The notes: generated by a model from the letters alone, not told the origin. DNA of 64,000 nt from Geothrix sp. SG200 (GCF_022808935.1 NZ_JAKZFR010000001.1:434001-498000); one strand, 5' to 3'; counted from the first letter of the stretch, positions 7,951 through 15,623 are shown. Made by a program: numbers and translations.

Positions 7951-9039
7951 TCAGTCCCCCTGCTCCAACGCGTCCATCAGGTCCCTCGCCCCCCGATGCT
8001 TCGGATCGAGCTTCAGGGTTTCCTGGGCGGCCTTGCGGGCTTCATCTTTCCTTCCCAGGTCGCGGAGGATCTGGCCTTTGCGCCACCAGGCGCCGGGGGT
8101 GCCGGCGGCGCCGCCTTCGAGGGGCTCGCGGAGGACCTGGTCGAGGGCGGCCAGGCCTTCGGGGCGGTGGAGGCCGCTGACGGCGGCCACCTTGCCCAGC
8201 TGCAGGCGCAGGAGGCTGGGGGCGTCCACCTGGGCGAGGTGGTCCTGGACCACCTGCCAGGCGAGGTCGGGGCGGCCGCCGTGCAGGTAGGCGTCGCTGA
8301 CGGCGGCCACGCCCCGGGCGCGGGTGCGCACGCCGGGCAGCAGGCGGGCGGCCTCGGCGAGCAGGCGGGCGTTCTTCCCGGCTTCACCCAGGGCCTTCTT
8401 GGCGGGGCGGCGGTCCAAGGCATCGAGCCACTGGCCCACCACTTCGGGATCCTGGGGCGCCTGTGTCAGGGCGCGACCGAAGTACGGCTGGGCCTCCCAC
8501 CACTTGTTTTCTTCGACCAGGACCAGGGCCTGGAGAAGGTCCCCTCGGGCCGGAGCCACGCGGCGGAGCTGGTCGGCACAGCGCAGGGCCTTTCGGGTGG
8601 AGCCGCCCAGAATGCCCGGCAGCATCTCGTAGGCCAGACCCAGGCTCATCCAGGCGGGGGCCAGCGTGGGATCGGCCTCCGTGGCGGCGCGCAGGTCGTC
8701 CATGGCGTCCAGGGCGCCGCGCAGGCTGCCGAAGTCCCGCTGGCGGATGGCCTCGCCCGCCCGGGCCAGACCCCGGGCCAGGAGGGCGTCCGCCAGGCGG
8801 GGATTCAAGGCCAGGGCCCGGTCCGCGGCCGAGTGGGCCTCGGCGAAGCGCTGAAGGCTGGAGAGGGCCTGGGACTTGGCCGCCCAGGCCGCGGCATCAT
8901 TCGGGTCCTGGCGCAGGCGGGCCTCGGCGTCTGCGAGCACCTTGAGGTAGCGCCCGGCATCCAGGTCGGCCCGAAAAGAGGGCGCCGCGGGCTGGGCCAG
9001 GAACACAAGGGCGATGGGGACGGGGAGGGGCACGGGCAT
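7951..9039 (-). CDS. TPR-repeat protein with signal peptide
   Basis: Protein of 362 aa. The N-terminus MPVPLPVPIALVFLAQPAAP is a probable signal peptide. The body is Ala/Leu/Arg-rich with TPR-like helix pairs, clearest at residues about 35-85 (NDAAAWAAKSQALSS, then ADRALALNPRLADALLARGL), near 125 (DPTLAPAWMSLGLAYE) and at the C-terminus (GRKDEARKAAQETLKLDPKH). TPR domains are scaffolds; no enzyme motif is seen. It is transcribed alone on the minus strand between the pilA promoter and ccdAB. A periplasmic or lipid-anchored assembly factor is possible, but there is no direct evidence. Confidence 0.75.
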   Translation of the reverse strand: MPVPLPVPIALVFLAQPAAPSFRADLDAGRYLKVLADAEARLRQDPNDAAAWAAKSQALSSLQRFAEAHSAADRALALNPRLADALLARGLARAGEAIRQRDFGSLRGALDAMDDLRAATEADPTLAPAWMSLGLAYEMLPGILGGSTRKALRCADQLRRVAPARGDLLQALVLVEENKWWEAQPYFGRALTQAPQDPEVVGQWLDALDRRPAKKALGEAGKNARLLAEAARLLPGVRTRARGVAAVSDAYLHGGRPDLAWQVVQDHLAQVDAPSLLRLQLGKVAAVSGLHRPEGLAALDQVLREPLEGGAAGTPGAWWRKGQILRDLGRKDEARKAAQETLKLDPKHRGARDLMDALEQGD

Positions 9040-9063
9040 CCTTCAAGCGAACGCGAAGACATG

Positions 9064-9096
9064 AGTAACAGGATTGAAAGCGGACAGGCAGGATTC
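9064..9096. repeat. Degenerate half-copy of the ACAGGATTAACAGGAT repeat
   Basis: AACAGGATTGAAAGCGGACAGG and the following CAGGATT resemble the left half of the inverted repeat at 10582-10682 (AACAGGATGGAAAGACGG). There is no matching right arm. It lies directly upstream of the ccdAB promoter. Confidence 0.4.
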
Positions 9097-9098
9097 GG

Positions 9099-9127
9099 TT
9101 GACGGATGCATGGATGATGCGCATATT
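9099..9127 (+). promoter_or_regulatory. Sigma-70-type promoter of ccdAB
   Basis: TTGACG (9099-9104) and CATATT (9122-9127) are separated by 17 bases, giving five and four of six matches to the -35 and -10 consensus. The expected start near 9134 leaves a leader of about 15 bases before the ccdA ATG. The -10 element lies inside the palindrome at 9116-9138. Confidence 0.5.
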
Positions 9128-9138
9128 CAATGCGTATC
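9116..9138. promoter_or_regulatory. Palindromic operator upstream of ccdA
   Basis: GATGCGCAT-ATTCA-ATGCGTATC: nine-base arms matching at eight positions around a five-base centre. It covers the -10 region and ends one base before the GGGAGG ribosome site of ccdA. This is where a ribbon-helix-helix antitoxin such as CcdA would bind to repress its own operon. Confidence 0.55.
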
Positions 9139-9148
9139 GGGAGGGTCC

Positions 9149-9373
9149 ATGGCATCCAAGAAGGCGGTCAACCTCAGCCTGGACAGCGATTTGCTGAAGG
9201 AAGCCCGGGATCTGGGGCTCAACCTTTCGGGTGTGGCTGAGGAAGCCATCGCCTATGCAGTGAAGGCCCGGCAGGCGGAGCGCTGGGCGGAGGAGAACCG
9301 GGTGGCGATCGAGGCTTACAACCGGCGGATCGAGGCCCAGGGGGTGTTCAGCGATGGAGTCCGGACCTTCTGA
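9149..9373 (+). CDS. ccdA: Type II antitoxin, CcdA family
   Basis: Antitoxin of 74 aa that should neutralise the CcdB-type toxin encoded just downstream. The start at 9149 has GGGAGG seven bases upstream. Residues 4-42 (KKAVNLSLDSDLLKEARDLG) form the ribbon-helix-helix DNA-binding part, and the C-terminal region ERWAEENRVAIEAYNRRIE is the usual CcdA toxin-wrapping segment. The stop TGA overlaps the ATG of the next gene by one base, so the pair is translationally coupled. The promoter and palindrome just upstream point to autoregulation. Confidence 0.87.
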   Translation: MASKKAVNLSLDSDLLKEARDLGLNLSGVAEEAIAYAVKARQAERWAEENRVAIEAYNRRIEAQGVFSDGVRTF

Positions 9374-9690
9374 TGGCGGTGTGCACGGTCTTCAAGAACC
9401 CTAATCCCCGGACGAACGCCGCGGTCCCCTACCTGCTGGACGTGCAATCGAAGCTGTTCTCGGAACTCGGTACCCGGCTGGTGGTGCCGCTGTACCGGGC
9501 CGAAGCCGCCGGGGTGCAGGCCATTTCCCGGTTGACCCCGGTGATGCGGTTCCAAGGTGCCTCCCTGGTGGCCATGGTCCCGGAGCTGGCGGGCATTCCC
9601 CGAAGGGAGCTGGGGGTTCCGTGCGGGGATCTTCCTGACGCGCGGAACGAGGTTCTCCGGGCCATCGACCTCCTGCTGGCAGGATTCTGA
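9373..9690 (+). CDS. ccdB: Type II toxin, CcdB family
   Basis: Toxin of 105 aa. In the family, CcdB poisons DNA gyrase. The family features are clear: YLLDVQSKLFSELGTRLVVP near the N-terminus, then LTPVMRFQGASLVAM and the C-terminal helix RNEVLRAIDLLLAGF. The plasmid F protein ends in Trp-Gly-Ile, residues needed for gyrase poisoning; here the end is Ala-Gly-Phe, so the contact is altered and activity should not be assumed. It overlaps ccdA by one base. It sits beside the essential-type gene fabI, a common position for chromosomal modules. Confidence 0.87.
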   Translation: MAVCTVFKNPNPRTNAAVPYLLDVQSKLFSELGTRLVVPLYRAEAAGVQAISRLTPVMRFQGASLVAMVPELAGIPRRELGVPCGDLPDARNEVLRAIDLLLAGF

Positions 9691-9778
9691 AGGCCCCGTC
9701 CTGACCTCGGGTATAGCGTGGCGGCGCGGGTTCGGCTATGCTAAGTGATTGTTTGCACATGGCTCTGGAGGAGATCGC

Positions 9779-10558
9779 ATGAGCGCCAAGGGCGGATTGT
9801 TGGAAGGGAAGCGGGGCCTGATCATCGGCGTGGCGAACAAGCGGTCCATCGCCTGGGGCATCACCCAGAAGGTGGCCGAGGCCGGCGCCCAGCTCTGCCT
9901 GACCTACCAGAACGAGCGCCTGGGCGAGAACGTCCGCGAGCTGGCGGCGGAGCTGAAGAATCCCCTGCTGCTGCCCATGGACGTGGGCAGCGACAGCCAG
10001 ATCGTCATGGCCTTCGACGAGATCCGCAAGAAGTGGGGCAAGCTCGACTTCCTGGTGCACGCGGTGGCCTACGCCCCCCGGCAGGCCCTGGAAGGCCGCT
10101 TCGTGGAGACCAGCCGCGAGGACTTCCGCGTAGCCCACGACATCAGCGCCTACTCCCTGGCGGCGGTCTGCAACGCGGCCCAGCCCCTCATGGCCGAGGG
10201 CGGCTCCATCGTGACCCTCAGCTACCTGGGCGGTGAGCGGGTGGTGCCCGGATACAACGTGATGGGCGTAGCCAAGGCCGCTCTGGAATCCACCGTGCGC
10301 TACCTGGCCGCGGATCTGGGGCCTCAGGGCATCCGCGTGAACGCCATCTCCGCCGGCCCCATCAAGACCCTGGCCTCCTCGGCCATTCCCGGCATCGGCT
10401 CCAAGCTGAAGGCCCACCGCTCCCACACCCCGCTGCAGCGCGACACGGACCAGCTGGAAGTGGGCGATGCCGGCGTGTTCCTCGTCAGCGACATGGGCCG
10501 CGGCATCACCGGCCAGGTGCTCTACGTGGACGGCGGCTTCAGCATCATGGCGGGGTGA
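9779..10558 (+). CDS. fabI: Enoyl-[acyl-carrier-protein] reductase (NADH), FabI
   Basis: Last step of the fatty acid elongation cycle, reduction of trans-2-enoyl-ACP. The 259 aa short-chain dehydrogenase has the FabI-type nucleotide motif GVANKRSIAWGI near the N-terminus, the loop SYLGGERVVPGYNVMG and the catalytic Tyr-x6-Lys in YNVMGVAK, and ends VLYVDGGFSIMAG. The ATG at 9779 is preceded by GGAGGAG, so the longer frame from 9749 is rejected. It stands alone here; other fatty-acid genes are far away in the window (plsX, fabD, fabG). FabI is the usual target of triclosan and diazaborine. Confidence 0.95.
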   Translation: MSAKGGLLEGKRGLIIGVANKRSIAWGITQKVAEAGAQLCLTYQNERLGENVRELAAELKNPLLLPMDVGSDSQIVMAFDEIRKKWGKLDFLVHAVAYAPRQALEGRFVETSREDFRVAHDISAYSLAAVCNAAQPLMAEGGSIVTLSYLGGERVVPGYNVMGVAKAALESTVRYLAADLGPQGIRVNAISAGPIKTLASSAIPGIGSKLKAHRSHTPLQRDTDQLEVGDAGVFLVSDMGRGITGQVLYVDGGFSIMAG

Positions 10559-10581
10559 GGGTCGGCCGTTCGAAGGGTGGG

Positions 10582-10682
10582 GACAGGATTAACAGGATGG
10601 AAAGACGGATTAACGGAATTTAAAAAACGAGATCGCTTTTTTTAGTACTGTTAATCAAGCACTTAATCCTGTTAATCCTGTC
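10582..10682. repeat. Inverted repeat, ACAGGATTAACAGGAT family
   Basis: A perfect 17 bp inverted repeat, GACAGGATTAACAGGAT at 10582-10598 and its complement at 10666-10682, encloses an AT-rich spacer with a run of seven T at about 10637-10643. The right arm overlaps the end of the peroxiredoxin gene (stop at 10683). It lies between convergent fabI and bcp and could act as a terminator. Each arm is itself a tandem repeat of ACAGGATTA. Confidence 0.8.
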
Positions 10683-11153
10683 TCAGCTTTTCAGCTTCTC
10701 GAGCACGTCCAGCACCTCCTGCACATGCCCCTTCACGCTCACCTTGGGCCAGACGTGGCGGACGACGCCCTTGGGGTCGATGAGGAAGGTGCTGCGGATG
10801 ATGCCTTCCACTTCCTTGCCGTACATCATCTTCTTGCCGAAGGCGCCGAGTGGCTTGAGAAGGGCGCAGTCGGGGTCGGAGAGCAGGCGGAAGGGGAGGC
10901 TCTGCTTGGTGATGAAGTTCTGGTGGCTCTTGAGGCTGTCGCGGCTGAGGCCGTAGACCTGGGCGCCCAGGGCCTGCATGCGGGTCCAGCTGTCGCGGAG
11001 GTCGCAGGCCTCCGTGGTGCAGCCGGGGGTGCTGTCCTTGGGGTAGGCGTAGAGCACGGTCCAGCGGCCCTTGAGGTCCGCGGCCGTGACCGTGGCGCCC
11101 TGGTCGTCCTGGAGGGAGAAGGCGGGGAGGGGATGTCCGATCAGCGAGGTCAT
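10683..11153 (-). CDS. bcp: Thiol peroxidase, Bcp/PrxQ-type peroxiredoxin
   Basis: Reduces hydrogen peroxide and organic hydroperoxides with thioredoxin as donor. The 156 aa protein has the peroxidatic motif STPGCTTEACDLRD, with the resolving Cys five residues after the catalytic Cys (the atypical 2-Cys PrxQ arrangement), and the downstream RSTFLIDPKGVVRHVW. The start MTSLIGHPLPAF is typical; the frame is open further upstream into the repeat region but that part has no family similarity. It is divergent from the cysteine desulfidase gene across the 360-base inverted-repeat spacer. Confidence 0.93.
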   Translation of the reverse strand: MTSLIGHPLPAFSLQDDQGATVTAADLKGRWTVLYAYPKDSTPGCTTEACDLRDSWTRMQALGAQVYGLSRDSLKSHQNFITKQSLPFRLLSDPDCALLKPLGAFGKKMMYGKEVEGIIRSTFLIDPKGVVRHVWPKVSVKGHVQEVLDVLEKLKS

Positions 11154-11177
11154 GGGTCGTAGCCTAATACGAGTCGA

Positions 11178-11473
11178 GTCCCCGGCGTGGGGGAAGCCGC
11201 TCGAAAGGATTATTCCGCCACCGATTTCGATGATTCCGTCGATGAAAAGCAGATTGCCGCCTCGCTGCAGCATGGGCTCTATGGGGGCGCCAGGGTCGCG
11301 ACCTTCTGGGGAGGTGAGGCCCTGGCGCCCCCATGACTTCCGGCAAAGCCGGAAGCGGCCTGAGGACGGCCCATGCGGGAAGCATCCGAGGCGCAATCAC
11401 CGCCATCGGCGAAATTGGTGGCGAAATAGCTTTTCTCCCGGAAGCCGTTCCTCCGCCGCCTGTGACCGGGGAC
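11178..11473. repeat. ~300 bp imperfect inverted repeat in the bcp-cyuA spacer
   Basis: This is the only gap over 300 bases in the window (11154-11513). It contains two diverged copies of one sequence in opposite orientation. The core is a perfect 15 bp stem, ATGGGGGCGCCAGGG at 11281-11295 and its complement at 11320-11334. Further matches lie outward: CGCCACCGATTTCGATGAT in the left arm against CGCCACCAATTTCGCCGATG in the complement of the right arm, then GATTGCCGCCTCG against GATTGCGCCTCGG, and GTCCCCGG at both ends. Read outward, each copy points at its own flanking gene. A second small hairpin, CTTCCGGCAAAGCCGGAAG, lies in the right arm only. No convincing coding frame is present. Confidence 0.65.
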
Positions 11474-11513
11474 ATGCGGTCTTGCGGCCAGAATGGGGGC
11501 CGCGAGGTTGTCC

Positions 11514-12767
11514 ATGGATCTGACCGAGTACCTGTCCGCCGAATGGAAGCCGGCCCTGGGCTGCACGGAGCCCGCGGCGGTGGCCTACGCCGCCTGCCTG
11601 GCGGCCCGCCAGGGGCGCGGCGAGCCGCGCATGGCCCGGCTGGTGCTTGATGTGCGCACCTACAAGAACTGCCATGCCGTGGGCATTCCCAACAGCGGCG
11701 GGCGCACCGGGGTGCTCTGGGCGCTCGCCCTGGGGGCCGTGCTTCCGGACCCCTCGCCGGCGCTGCAGATGTTTGAAACCGTCACGCCCGAAGCGCTCGA
11801 GCAGGCTGGACGGCTGCTGGACCGCGGCGCGCTCCACGTGGAGGTGGACGCCTCCCGCACGGAGCTCTACATTGACTGCACCGTGGCCTGCGAAGGGGGC
11901 GTGGGGCGGGCGGTGCTGGAGCAGGAGCACACCCGCCTGACCCGCCTGGAGACGGATGGCGTGGCGGTGCCCCTCGCCGCGGCCCAGGTGGACCCGGACG
12001 CGGGAGACCGCATCCGGGAGCAGGTCGGGACCAGATCCCTGGCGCAATTGGTGGCTCTGGCGGGAACGATCACCGAGGCGGACCGGGTGCGCCTGCGCGA
12101 GGGCCTGGCCCTCAACCTCGCCATGGCCGAGCACAGCGTCAACCACCTCCCGCCGGGCTTCGTGCCCGGGCCCGACGGCGAGCCCTGGCTCCGCATCCCG
12201 CGCCTGGTGAGCTCCGGTGTGCTGGGCCGCATGTCCGGCGAGCCGCTCACGGTCATGTCCCTGGCCGGCTCCGGCAACAAGGGCATCACCGTGTCTGTCG
12301 CCCTGGGTCTGTGGGCCCGGCGCAAGGGGTACGAGGAGGCCCGCATCGAGGAGGCCCTGGCCCTGGCCTGCCTCCTGACCACGGCCACCACCCACCGCCT
12401 GGGGACGCTATCGGCGGTGTGCGGGGCCTCCAATGCGGCCGGCATCGGCATCGCCGTGGGCCTGGTGCACCTGGGCGGTGGCGGCATCCCCCAGATGGAG
12501 CTGGCCATCCACAACATGGTGGGCAACCTGGCGGGGCTCATCTGCGATGGGGCCAAGATCGGCTGCGCCATGAAGGCCATGACCGGCGCGGAGGCGGCGT
12601 TCCGTTCGGCGGAACTGGCCCTGGCGGGCTTCGGCATTCCCGGAACGGATGGCATCGTGGGCGCCACCGGCGAGGCCTCCCTGGCCCATTTGGGCCGCCT
12701 GGCCCAGCAGGGCATGGCCTGCGCCGATGGGGAGATCCTGGACATCATGCAGGCCAAGCTGGGCTGA
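11514..12767 (+). CDS. cyuA: L-cysteine desulfidase / UPF0597 family (CyuA, YhaM-like)
   Basis: Family enzymes are oxygen-sensitive iron-sulfur proteins that split L-cysteine to pyruvate, ammonia and sulfide. The 417 aa length fits. Conserved features are the N-terminal GCTEPAAVAYAACLA, SLAGSGNKGITVSVAL in the middle and the C-terminal block NLAGLICDGAKIGCAMK, whose Cys residues with the first one are the expected cluster ligands. ATG 11514 has a GAGG site upstream and removes seven poorly supported residues. It is divergent from a peroxiredoxin gene, and both are preceded by copies of the same sequence, hinting at common control. A serine dehydratase-like role cannot be excluded. Confidence 0.87.
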   Translation: MDLTEYLSAEWKPALGCTEPAAVAYAACLAARQGRGEPRMARLVLDVRTYKNCHAVGIPNSGGRTGVLWALALGAVLPDPSPALQMFETVTPEALEQAGRLLDRGALHVEVDASRTELYIDCTVACEGGVGRAVLEQEHTRLTRLETDGVAVPLAAAQVDPDAGDRIREQVGTRSLAQLVALAGTITEADRVRLREGLALNLAMAEHSVNHLPPGFVPGPDGEPWLRIPRLVSSGVLGRMSGEPLTVMSLAGSGNKGITVSVALGLWARRKGYEEARIEEALALACLLTTATTHRLGTLSAVCGASNAAGIGIAVGLVHLGGGGIPQMELAIHNMVGNLAGLICDGAKIGCAMKAMTGAEAAFRSAELALAGFGIPGTDGIVGATGEASLAHLGRLAQQGMACADGEILDIMQAKLG

Positions 12768-12781
12768 GAAGGGAGACCGCC

Positions 12782-13489
12782 TCAGAGGCTCGCCCGCCGG
12801 GGCACGGACGCCCAGGCCAGGCCCAGCACCAGAGCCAGCGCAGCCCAGCCGAGGGGAGTGGGGTCCGTGGCGAGACGGGGGAGCTGTTCCAGCAACAGGC
12901 GCCCCAGGCTGTCGTGGTCGGGACCGGGGCCCAGGCCGAGGGTGGACAGGGTGGCCTCGCCCCACAGGGCCCCGAGCCAGGCGCTGGGGAAGAGGCCCGC
13001 AGCCTGATCCAGGGCCCAGGGAGACCAGCGGCGGAGAGTGGAGGCCGGCGTGGCGCCCAGGGTCCGCTCTGCGGCCCTGGCCGGCGAATGGCGGAAGGCG
13101 TCGAGCTTGACGCGCAGGGGAGGCTCCAGGTGGGGGGCCAGCAGCAGGCCCAGCAGCAGGAAGAGGGCCGCGATGCCGAGGCCTCCGGCGGCCGCGGCCA
13201 GGGGAAGCAGGAAGAGCACCGGCGGCAGGCTGCGCAGGGCGGATGCCGCGCCCGACCAGCGCCGGCCGTGCCAGGCGAGCAGCAGCGCGGCCCCCAGCCC
13301 CAGCAGGGCGCAGGCGCTGGCGAATCCCACGCTGCGGGAACCCGCCAGCAGCAGGCGCAGCAGGGCATCCCGCCCCAGGTCGTCCACCCCCAAGGGATGG
13401 CCGGGCGAGGCGGGGAGCCCCCCGTGGAACGGGTCGAGGGGCAGGTCCGGGAGGGCCAGTGCCAGAAGGAAGGCGAGGCGCCATTTCAC
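12782..13489 (-). CDS. Oligopeptide-type ABC permease, OppC/DppC-like, shortened
   Basis: Inner-membrane permease of 235 aa, against about 290-300 in DppC. The GTG at 13489 overlaps the TGA of the preceding permease (GTGA), which fixes the start. The family segment HPLGVDDLGRDALLRLLLAG is clear and is followed by four hydrophobic helices. The cytoplasmic coupling loop is recognisable but weak (AERTLGATPASTLRRW), and the C-terminal LGALWGEATLSTLGLG matches the family. The N-terminal membrane helix is short. It is the last gene of a three-gene operon (binding protein, two permeases) that has no ATPase gene. Confidence 0.75.
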   Translation of the reverse strand: MKWRLAFLLALALPDLPLDPFHGGLPASPGHPLGVDDLGRDALLRLLLAGSRSVGFASACALLGLGAALLLAWHGRRWSGAASALRSLPPVLFLLPLAAAAGGLGIAALFLLLGLLLAPHLEPPLRVKLDAFRHSPARAAERTLGATPASTLRRWSPWALDQAAGLFPSAWLGALWGEATLSTLGLGPGPDHDSLGRLLLEQLPRLATDPTPLGWAALALVLGLAWASVPRRASL

Positions 13490-14133
13490 GGCGCGGCCTC
13501 CGGATCCATCCATCTGGACAGCAGCCAGAGCAGGGCCAGCGCCGCCACCCAGGCGGAAAGTCCGGCGCGATCCCGACCGGCCACGCGATCCATCCAGTCC
13601 ATGCCGAGACCCGGCACGCCCAGCATCCGTTCCAGGACCATCGAGGCCGTGAGCCAGATGGGAAGCCGCGCCGCGATCCAGCGGCCCGTGAGGCGTGCGA
13701 GAGCGAGCCGCCGTGCCCGGAGCGTCACCGCCCGGCCCCAGGCGGCGGGGAAGGGCACCTCGCCGGGAAGCGCCGTCGCCAGCCACCGGACCTCGCCAGG
13801 GAGGGCGGCCAGGAGGAAGGCCGCGAGCCAGCCGCCCGGGCCCGGCGGGCCCCAGGCCGCGGGCCAGAGGGCGAGCAAGGTGCCGGCCCAGAGCAAATCA
13901 GGTGGGGCTTCCAGCAGGGCCAGGGAGCTCCGGACCGCCAGGGTGGGCCCGCCAAGCCAGGCCAGCACCGGCGCCGCGATGGCCAGGGCGCCCAGGGCGA
14001 GGGCCGCCGGAAGCAGGGCGTGAACCGGAAAAGACGGGGGCGGAACCGGCCGCCAGAGGGCGCCGGGCAGGCTCCAGGCCAGGGCCAGGGCGAGGCCCCA
14101 GACGGCCAGGCCCTGCAGGCTGGCCCGCCTCAC
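13486..14133 (-). CDS. Oligopeptide-type ABC permease, OppB/DppB-like, strongly reduced
   Basis: Very hydrophobic 215 aa protein with about five predicted membrane helices, against 300-340 aa in DppB. Only the C-terminal part keeps the family pattern: a degenerate coupling loop followed by MVLERMLGVPGLGMDWMD, equivalent to the VVETVFxxPGLG segment of DppB. The N-terminal periplasmic part is missing or replaced. It overlaps the binding-protein gene by four bases (ATGA) and the next permease by four, so all three are coupled. Assignment rests as much on context as on sequence. Confidence 0.65.
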   Translation of the reverse strand: MRRASLQGLAVWGLALALAWSLPGALWRPVPPPSFPVHALLPAALALGALAIAAPVLAWLGGPTLAVRSSLALLEAPPDLLWAGTLLALWPAAWGPPGPGGWLAAFLLAALPGEVRWLATALPGEVPFPAAWGRAVTLRARRLALARLTGRWIAARLPIWLTASMVLERMLGVPGLGMDWMDRVAGRDRAGLSAWVAALALLWLLSRWMDPEAAP

Positions 14134-15491
14134 CGGTTCCAGCGCCAGCCCGCGGCCCCCGGCGTGGCCAGGTACAGACCCAGGGGGCTGGGCGTCACGG
14201 CGAGGCGCTTGTCCACCCAGACCACGCTCTGGAAGTCGAGGATGGGCAGCGCCGCCGGATGCTTGGCCCAGACACCCTGGAGTTCCCGCCAGCCGAGATC
14301 GCCCGCCTGCCGGAGCCCGGCGGCCAGCGAGGCGACCTGGGGGTCGGACCAGCCGGTGACGTTCATGGGGCCCCTGGGTTCGAGGTATTCCAGGACGGCC
14401 CAGGGATGAGGCTCGAAGACCACCACGGAACAGGCCAGTTCGAACTCGCCCTTGCGGAGCCGGTCCACCAGGATGGCCTGCTCCAGGGGCATCAGCTGGA
14501 GGTCGAAGCCGTCCTTCCGGGCCCGGTCCCGCAGCGCCAGCAGCAGGTTCTCGGTGGACGCCTCGCCTGCGGCATAGAGCAGCTTCAGCCGGCCCGGGGG
14601 CTTGGGCGGATCAGCCGGACTGTCGATGGCCTGGGGATCGAAGCCCAGGCTCTCGGGCCACAGGCCGCGGCTGGGCCTGGCGTTTTGCCCCAGCAGGCCG
14701 GGCGGGAAGGCGTCCTGGCGCCAGCGCTCCAGGAGCTGCAGGGGCCCCGTTCCGGCGTGGCTCCAGACCACCAGCTGGGCGTTCATGGGCTGGACGACCA
14801 CGCGATGGGAGGTGGGCGGCGGCAGGGGCCGGGCCGGCGGGGCGCCGATGGTGAGCCAGCCTTTCTGGAGGGCCTGGAGCACGGCGGTCGGGTCGGGCAG
14901 CAGGCGGAACCGGATGCCGTCGATGCGTGGCTTCAGGAAGTGGTCCCGGCGGTAGAAGGTCCAGGCCGCGGGATCCTTCTGGAAGCGGAAGGGGCCGGAG
15001 CCGCGCTCGGGATGGCCCTTCTGGGCCACGGGCACCCGGGCCAGCTCCAGCAGCAGGCGACCGGGGGGCTTGGGTGAGCGGATCCAGATCCGGCCGTCCT
15101 GCTGTCCGGTCACCGCGCCGTCGAGAATCGCCCGCTTGGTGGCGCTGGCGGAGGGGTCGCGGCGGATCTCGGAGAAGGTCCAGAGCACGTCGTCCGGCGT
15201 CACCAGGCTGCCGTCGGTGAATCGCGCGTCGTCGCGCAGGGTGAAGGTGATCAGCCCGTCCCTCTGGATCTTCCAGGAGGCGGCCAGCCTGGGCACGGCC
15301 TGTCCCTCGGACCCTAGGCCCACGAGCGAGTCGCCGGCCAGGGACTGGAGGATCCACTGCTCGTAGCTGTCGCCGCGGATGAAGTCCAGGGGCCCGGGAT
15401 CCCGGGGCAGGGACTCCTCGACCATCTGGCCCCAGGCCGGAGCGAGGGCGGAGAGGAAGACCAAGGTCAGGGCGGCAAGGCGATTCCGCAT
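14130..15491 (-). CDS. Extracellular solute-binding protein, family 5 (peptide/nickel type)
   Basis: Periplasmic ligand receptor of an Opp/Dpp-like importer. It has 453 aa with signal peptide MRNRLAALTLVFLSALAPAWG. The family 5 signature region is present: LAASWKIQRDGLITFTLRDD followed by ARFTDGSLVTPDDVLWTF. It lacks a lipobox Cys after the signal, so it should be soluble in the periplasm. It is about 50-80 aa shorter than OppA/DppA. It is the first gene of the coupled operon with the two shortened permeases. The ligand cannot be told from the sequence. Confidence 0.85.
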   Translation of the reverse strand: MRNRLAALTLVFLSALAPAWGQMVEESLPRDPGPLDFIRGDSYEQWILQSLAGDSLVGLGSEGQAVPRLAASWKIQRDGLITFTLRDDARFTDGSLVTPDDVLWTFSEIRRDPSASATKRAILDGAVTGQQDGRIWIRSPKPPGRLLLELARVPVAQKGHPERGSGPFRFQKDPAAWTFYRRDHFLKPRIDGIRFRLLPDPTAVLQALQKGWLTIGAPPARPLPPPTSHRVVVQPMNAQLVVWSHAGTGPLQLLERWRQDAFPPGLLGQNARPSRGLWPESLGFDPQAIDSPADPPKPPGRLKLLYAAGEASTENLLLALRDRARKDGFDLQLMPLEQAILVDRLRKGEFELACSVVVFEPHPWAVLEYLEPRGPMNVTGWSDPQVASLAAGLRQAGDLGWRELQGVWAKHPAALPILDFQSVVWVDKRLAVTPSPLGLYLATPGAAGWRWNR

Positions 15492-15556
15492 GGCTGGGGG
15501 CTCGAGGAAGTTTCATCCAGCATGCCCGGGTGCCCAGGGCTCTGCCAAGGGACCCT

Positions 15557-15582
15557 GCCAGGCGACACCGCCAGGGGACACC
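15557..15582. repeat. 13 bp tandem duplication
   Basis: GCCAGGCGACACC is followed directly by GCCAGGGGACACC, two copies with one mismatch. It lies in the spacer between the divergent binding-protein gene and the ABC exporter gene and may contain regulatory sites for either. Confidence 0.55.
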
Positions 15583-15623
15583 ACCGGACGATGGCTGTTG
15601 CTACTCTGATTGGCGGAGGCCTC

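Noticed and set aside
11154..11396. Extension of the peroxiredoxin frame upstream of 11153
   Set aside because: The frame is open but lies inside the inverted repeat and has no similarity to Bcp N-termini; the chosen ATG gives the normal length.
12311..15077. Long plus-strand frames opposite the Opp-like operon (12311-14023 and 13695-15077)
   Set aside because: Gly/Arg/Pro/Gln low-complexity translations; the minus-strand genes have signal peptide, membrane helices and coupled overlaps.
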